DNA from: Ruminococcus sp. UBA1394
GTDB lineage: Bacteria; Bacillota; Clostridia; Oscillospirales; Ruminococcaceae
Assembly: GCA_002305725.1 (NCBI GenBank)
Contig: DBQM01000033.1
Span: 1-27,541 of the forward strand
DNA length: 27,541 bases
Reading direction: 5' to 3'
Shown here: piece by piece, positions 24,209-27,541 of the stretch
Layout of the letters: the number at the start of each line of letters is the position of its first letter
Numbering within the stretch: the stretch's first letter is position 1
Made by a program: the position numbers and the translations under genes
The notes under the pieces: generated by a model
Databases searched by the model: none
Told to the model about the DNA's origin: nothing
What the model saw: the letters and a program-made list of their open reading frames with translations, nothing else

Positions 24209-24897
24209 TATTTTTCCTTAACAGCAGTAAAAAGGGTGAAATAACCGCATTTGTCCGGTATATTTTCCGTTCCCCTGTAGATTTTTTGAGTAGCAAGACC
24301 ACAGTCGCAGACCGCATTTATATTCTCAAACCCTTTTTGACTAAGTTTATCCATAATATCCGCAGAATTACGTCCGCTTTTCATGATAACAGCTGTGCAG
24401 TCAGCGTCAAGAAACTTTTCAAAGTCAGTGCATGATGACGGCATTATTACAAGCGGATTTTTCCCCTGGACAAGAGGTTCTCCCATTTCTGCTGCAGCGG
24501 CACAAAAGCTTGTAACTCCCGCACAGACCGAAATCTGTCCCCCGTTTTCCCTGATTATAGCCGCTATATAGGAAAATGTTGAGTAAACAGAAACATCACC
24601 GATATTCAGAAAAGCAATGTTTTTTCCGTTTTCAAGATATGGCAGAAGAGTTTCGGCAATTTCGTTATGTCGTTTCTTAAGTATCTGTCTGTCCTCCGAC
24701 ATAAGAAAATCGAGATATAAGATTTCTTTCTGCGAGATATCGCACACATTTCTGACGATTTCAAGGGCAAGGGTATTTTCTCCTCTTGTACGGGGCACTG
24801 CAATGATTTCACACTCATTAATTATTCTGACAGCCTTTAATGTTATAAGCTCCGGGTCGCCGGGTCCTACGCTGATACCATACAATGTTCCTTTCAT
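24208..24897 (-). CDS. cbiL: Cobalt-precorrin-2 C20-methyltransferase
   Basis: A 229-residue SAM-dependent methyltransferase that adds the C20 methyl group to cobalt-precorrin-2. The motif GISVGPGDPELITLKAVR opens the protein, and VPRTRGE and FLNIGDVSVYSTF follow as in CbiL/CobI. The ATG at 24897 is chosen because it directly precedes the conserved domain, with AAGGGGTG just upstream, and lies 4 bases after the cbiC stop; a longer in-frame extension would run 58 bases into cbiC. Confidence 0.94.
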   Translation of the reverse strand: MKGTLYGISVGPGDPELITLKAVRIINECEIIAVPRTRGENTLALEIVRNVCDISQKEILYLDFLMSEDRQILKKRHNEIAETLLPYLENGKNIAFLNIGDVSVYSTFSYIAAIIRENGGQISVCAGVTSFCAAAAEMGEPLVQGKNPLVIMPSSCTDFEKFLDADCTAVIMKSGRNSADIMDKLSQKGFENINAVCDCGLATQKIYRGTENIPDKCGYFTLFTAVKEK

Positions 24898-24901
24898 CAC
24901 A

Positions 24902-25549
24902 TCACCCCTTTTCCCTGTCATAAAGCTGATATAATAATGCGTTGCAGATTGCGGCGGCAACGGTACTTCCGCCCTTTCTGCCGTCTGCCACGATATACGG
25001 CACGTCGTCGCTCATGATAAGCTTTTTGGACTGCTCCACATTGACAAATCCTACTGGTGCACCTATAACCAGCGAGGGATTAATCCTGTGCTCATGGATA
25101 AGTTCGTGAATGCGGATAAGGGCGGTAGGAGCGTTGCCTACTGCAAGAATCACATTTTCCCTGCCAAACATATCTGCCGCCTTTTCCATGGAAATTACTG
25201 CTCTTGTGACACCGCTTTCCTTCGCCTTTTGTGCCACATCTTTATCACCCATAAAACAGAAAAGCTTACAGCCGAATTTTTCCAATGCCGGCTTGCTGAT
25301 TCCGGAAAGAGCCATGTTCGTATCAGTCACAATGACTGCACCGTTTTTCAGAGCGTTTTTTCCAAGTTCGGCTGCGTCTGCAGAAAATTTCAGATTGCGG
25401 CAGTAATCAAAATCAGCAGTTGTGTGTATCACACGCTTCAGCACCAGCTTTTCAGATTCAGAAAGATGTGTAACATCACCCAGTTCACTTTCTATTATTT
25501 CCATACTGTGCTTTTCTATTTCACCGGGAAGAATATTTTCTATCTCCAT
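24902..25549 (-). CDS. cbiC: Cobalt-precorrin-8 methylmutase
   Basis: Moves the methyl group from C11 to C12 to give cobyrinic acid. The 215-residue protein has the catalytic histidine in RVIHTTADFDY (H42), VTDTNM, and SLVIGAPVGFVNVEQSK followed by GRKGGSTVAAAICNAL. The ATG at 25549 is chosen because AAAGGA lies seven bases upstream; an upstream in-frame ATG is inside the stem of the terminator hairpin (25578-25610) and has no ribosome binding site. It is the first gene of the 17-gene cluster, although its reaction is late in corrin synthesis. Confidence 0.95.
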   Translation of the reverse strand: MEIENILPGEIEKHSMEIIESELGDVTHLSESEKLVLKRVIHTTADFDYCRNLKFSADAAELGKNALKNGAVIVTDTNMALSGISKPALEKFGCKLFCFMGDKDVAQKAKESGVTRAVISMEKAADMFGRENVILAVGNAPTALIRIHELIHEHRINPSLVIGAPVGFVNVEQSKKLIMSDDVPYIVADGRKGGSTVAAAICNALLYQLYDREKG

Positions 25550-25571
25550 TTCTGTTCCTTTCACCGTAAAC

Positions 25572-25610
25572 AAAAAAGTCATAACTCCCGCTGTCTGCGG
25601 GAATTATGAC
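25572..25610 (-). terminator. Intrinsic terminator/attenuator before cbiC
   Basis: On the minus strand GTCATAATTCCCGC pairs with GCGGGAGTTATGAC (13 of 14 positions, one A-C mismatch) around the loop AGACA and is followed by TTTTTT. It lies 71 bases after the phosphoglucomutase stop and 22 bases before the cbiC ATG. It may end the upstream transcript, attenuate entry into the cobalamin cluster, or do both. Its 5' arm contains the TTCCC that could instead pair with GGGAA of the upstream riboswitch-like core. Confidence 0.88.
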
Positions 25611-25657
25611 CAAAACGGATTTTCACCGGATTCCCCTTAAATTTGCAGGTATGCAAA
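25597..25657 (-). promoter_or_regulatory. Cobalamin-riboswitch-like core, compact or truncated
   Basis: Minus-strand RNA contains AAGGGGAATCCGGTGAAAAT followed by CCG, and then TTCCCGC. This resembles the conserved AxAGGGAA - GGTGxAAATCC - CCCGC order of the cobalamin riboswitch core. A small hairpin, TTTGCA-TACC-TGCAAA (25657-25642), precedes it. The outer P1/P2 helices and the P13 kissing-loop half are not recognisable, and only 97 bases separate the flanking gene from the terminator end. It is therefore a remnant, a minimal variant or a chance match; its position before a cobalamin operon argues against chance. Confidence 0.5.
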
Positions 25658-25680
25658 AATAGTTTCCGATAATATTATTT

Positions 25681-27399
25681 TCAGCAGCCGATAAGCTTTG
25701 TAAATTCGGTGTCAAGCTTTGATTCCAGTACAGCTGCTTTTTCCTCAGAATCGCCTGTTGCTGTGTAATATGTCTTGATTTTCGGTTCAGTACCGGACGG
25801 ACGGATTATAACTCCTGCACCGTCTGTAAGTCTGAACGCAAGAACATTTGACTTCGGGAGCAGTATTTCAGTCTCAGCGCCTGTTTCAATATTTTTTGAA
25901 ACGCTTGCCTGATAATCGTCAAAACCGATAACCTTACAGCCGGCAATTTCCTCCGGAACATTATTTCTGAGATTTGTCATGATGTCAGACATCTTCTTCA
26001 TACCGGCAGCGCCCTCAAATGTAAAGCTGTGCTGAGTGTGAACGAAAACGCCGTACTCTTTGTACATATTCTCACGAGCCTGCAGCAGTGAGATACCCTG
26101 TGTTCTGTAATAAGCCGCCATTTCGCAGATAAGCATTGATGCAATTACTGCATCTTTATCACGGACATAGCTGCCTGCAAGGTAGCCGTAGCTTTCCTCA
26201 TAGCCGAAAACAAATCTGTTTTCCTCGCCCTTTTTCTCAAGCAGACCAATCTGTTCGCCGATAAACTTGAAGCCTGTCAGTACTTCAATAACTTCAACGC
26301 CGTACTTAGCGGCAATTTTCTTTATGATATCTGTTGTAACGATTGTTTTTACTGTTATCGGATCTTTAGGCATTGTGCCAAGCTTTGTTCTCTGATTGCA
26401 GATGTATTCAAGCAGCATTGCGCCTACTTCATTTCCGGAGAAAAGAACATATCCGCCGTTTTCGTCCGGAACTGCAATTCCTACTCTGTCACAGTCAGGG
26501 TCGGTAGCAAGGAGAAGGTCTGGCTTTACCTTATCGCAGAGTTTAAGGCCAAGCTCAAGCGCCTCTCTTATCTCCGGGTTTGGATAAGGACAGGTTGTAA
26601 AGTTTCCGTCCGGATTTTCCTGTTCCGGAACAACAGTCACGTCCTTGATTCCGATTACGTCAAGGATATGTCTTACCGGCTTGTTGCCTGTGCCGTTAAG
26701 TGGAGTGTAAACCACTTTCAGACCGCTGTCTGCCACAAGCTTTGTGTTAATTCCCTGTGCAAGAACATTTTTGTAGTAATCCTCAATAACATCGTTTTCG
26801 ATGTACTCAATCATGCCGTCAGCAACAGCCTTGTCAAAGTCAACGGTTTTAACGTCTTTGAAAATATCAAGTTTGTTAACTTTCTGAATAACGACTTCTG
26901 ACGCACTGAGTGAAAGCTGACAGCCATCATTACCGTATGCCTTGTAGCCGTTGTATTTTGACGGATTGTGGCTTGCTGTCACCATAACGCCGGCACTGCA
27001 TTTCAGCGCTCTTACAGCAAATGAAAGCATAGGTGTCGGCATAAGCTCGCTGTAAATATGAACCTTGATTCCGTTTGCGGCAAATACACCGGCAGCAGCC
27101 TTTGCAAATACATCTGACTTTATTCTGCTGTCGTATGATACGGCAACGCTGGGGTTTTCAAATGCATCGTTGATATAGTCGGCAAATCCCTGTGTCGCAC
27201 GTCTTACAGTGTAGATATTCATTCTGTTGGTACCTGCGCCGATGACTCCTCTGAGTCCGCCTGTACCAAATTCAAGTTCTCTGTAAAAACTGTCATTAAT
27301 TGCGTCTTCATCATTTTCTATATTTTTAAGTTCACGCTGTAAATCCTCATCGTCAACAGCATTTTCGCACCATAATTTATAAAGGTCTTTCACATTCAT
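25681..27399 (-). CDS. Phosphoglucomutase/phosphomannomutase (alpha-D-phosphohexomutase)
   Basis: A 572-residue cytoplasmic alpha-D-phosphohexomutase that most likely interconverts glucose 1-phosphate and glucose 6-phosphate. The four family sites are present in order: the phosphoserine loop TASHNPSKYNG, the metal loop TDPDCDRVG, the sugar loop GYEESYGY and the phosphate loop RPSGTEPKIKTYY. The length matches the Firmicutes PgcA type. The ATG has GGGAGG eight bases upstream. The reaction would feed glucose 1-phosphate from GalT into glycolysis, but the gene is far from galT and has its own promoter. Proximity to the cobalamin cluster may be incidental. Confidence 0.94.
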   Translation of the reverse strand: MNVKDLYKLWCENAVDDEDLQRELKNIENDEDAINDSFYRELEFGTGGLRGVIGAGTNRMNIYTVRRATQGFADYINDAFENPSVAVSYDSRIKSDVFAKAAAGVFAANGIKVHIYSELMPTPMLSFAVRALKCSAGVMVTASHNPSKYNGYKAYGNDGCQLSLSASEVVIQKVNKLDIFKDVKTVDFDKAVADGMIEYIENDVIEDYYKNVLAQGINTKLVADSGLKVVYTPLNGTGNKPVRHILDVIGIKDVTVVPEQENPDGNFTTCPYPNPEIREALELGLKLCDKVKPDLLLATDPDCDRVGIAVPDENGGYVLFSGNEVGAMLLEYICNQRTKLGTMPKDPITVKTIVTTDIIKKIAAKYGVEVIEVLTGFKFIGEQIGLLEKKGEENRFVFGYEESYGYLAGSYVRDKDAVIASMLICEMAAYYRTQGISLLQARENMYKEYGVFVHTQHSFTFEGAAGMKKMSDIMTNLRNNVPEEIAGCKVIGFDDYQASVSKNIETGAETEILLPKSNVLAFRLTDGAGVIIRPSGTEPKIKTYYTATGDSEEKAAVLESKLDTEFTKLIGC

Positions 27400-27421
27400 A
27401 TCCTATACCTCCCAAACGATT

Positions 27422-27437
27422 CCGGAAATAATTCCGG
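27422..27437 (-). other. Small hairpin in the phosphoglucomutase leader
   Basis: CCGGAA-TTAT-TTCCGG forms a perfect 6-bp stem with a 4-base loop in the 5' untranslated region, upstream of the ribosome binding site. It has no T run, so it is not a terminator; it could stabilise the mRNA. Confidence 0.4.
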
Positions 27438-27482
27438 CAAAAGTTGTCAGAATTACTTCGCTGAAATAACCTATTGAATTTT

Positions 27483-27511
27483 ATTATAACACATTTTTAT
27501 GATTTTGAAAA
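27483..27511 (-). promoter_or_regulatory. Promoter of the phosphoglucomutase gene
   Basis: On the minus strand TTTTCA (27511-27506) and TATAAT (27488-27483) are 17 bases apart, with TGT directly before the -10 giving an extended -10. The start is expected near 27476, leaving a leader of about 75 bases. Confidence 0.85.
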
Positions 27512-27541
27512 GATATTTTTATAAAAAAGTTTTTTTATTTT

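Noticed and set aside
25674..25704. Possible promoter for the cobalamin cluster (TTTACA at 25704-25699, AATAAT at 25679-25674 on the minus strand)
   Set aside because: The spacer is 19 bases and both boxes are imperfect. It overlaps the end of the phosphoglucomutase gene and may be chance; not strong enough to annotate.

Overview
The window looks like chromosomal DNA from a low-to-medium G+C anaerobic Firmicute, most likely a gut or rumen Clostridium-class organism of Ruminococcus type. This is inferred from AT-rich spacers, consensus sigma-A promoters, strong GGAGG ribosome binding sites, occasional TTG starts, class II GalT, a FeoA-FeoB fusion and the oxygen-independent (cbi) cobalamin route. 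No mobile element, CRISPR array or phage gene was seen.

Layout. Positions 1-303 hold a tRNA-Pro(GGG) gene with its own promoter and terminator, and the terminator of the gal genes. Positions 304-4516 (minus strand) carry a probable operon: CBS-domain protein, YitT-family membrane protein, galactokinase, class II galactose-1-phosphate uridylyltransferase. Diverging from it is a cytoplasmic GH43 glycoside hydrolase (4637-6088), which ends at a bidirectional terminator shared with a FeoA-FeoB iron transporter (6125-8497, minus). The feo promoter carries a perfect 14-bp palindrome resembling an iron-repressor operator. recQ (8743-10551, plus) diverges from feo and overlaps the end of the cobalamin cluster tail to tail.

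Positions 10541-25549 (minus) are an unbroken 17-gene cobalamin cluster, in transcription order cbiC, cbiL, cbiD, cbiF, cbiG, cbiH, cbiJ, cbiET, cbiA, cobT, cobU, cobS, a short second cobU-like gene, cobC, cbiB, cobD, cbiP. Genes overlap or are separated by at most 6 bases. Together they can take cobalt-precorrin-2 to cobyrinic acid diamide (cbiL to cbiA), amidate it (cbiP), attach the aminopropanol arm (cobD, cbiB) and assemble the nucleotide loop (cobU, cobT, cobS, cobC). Cobaltochelatase, uroporphyrinogen methyltransferase, corrinoid adenosyltransferase, cobalt transport and dimethylbenzimidazole synthesis are not in the window.

The cluster is preceded by a short leader containing a cobalamin-riboswitch-like core directly followed by an intrinsic terminator. 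It is too short for a canonical riboswitch and is the most interesting element here. Upstream lies a phosphoglucomutase gene (25681-27399) with its own extended -10 promoter.
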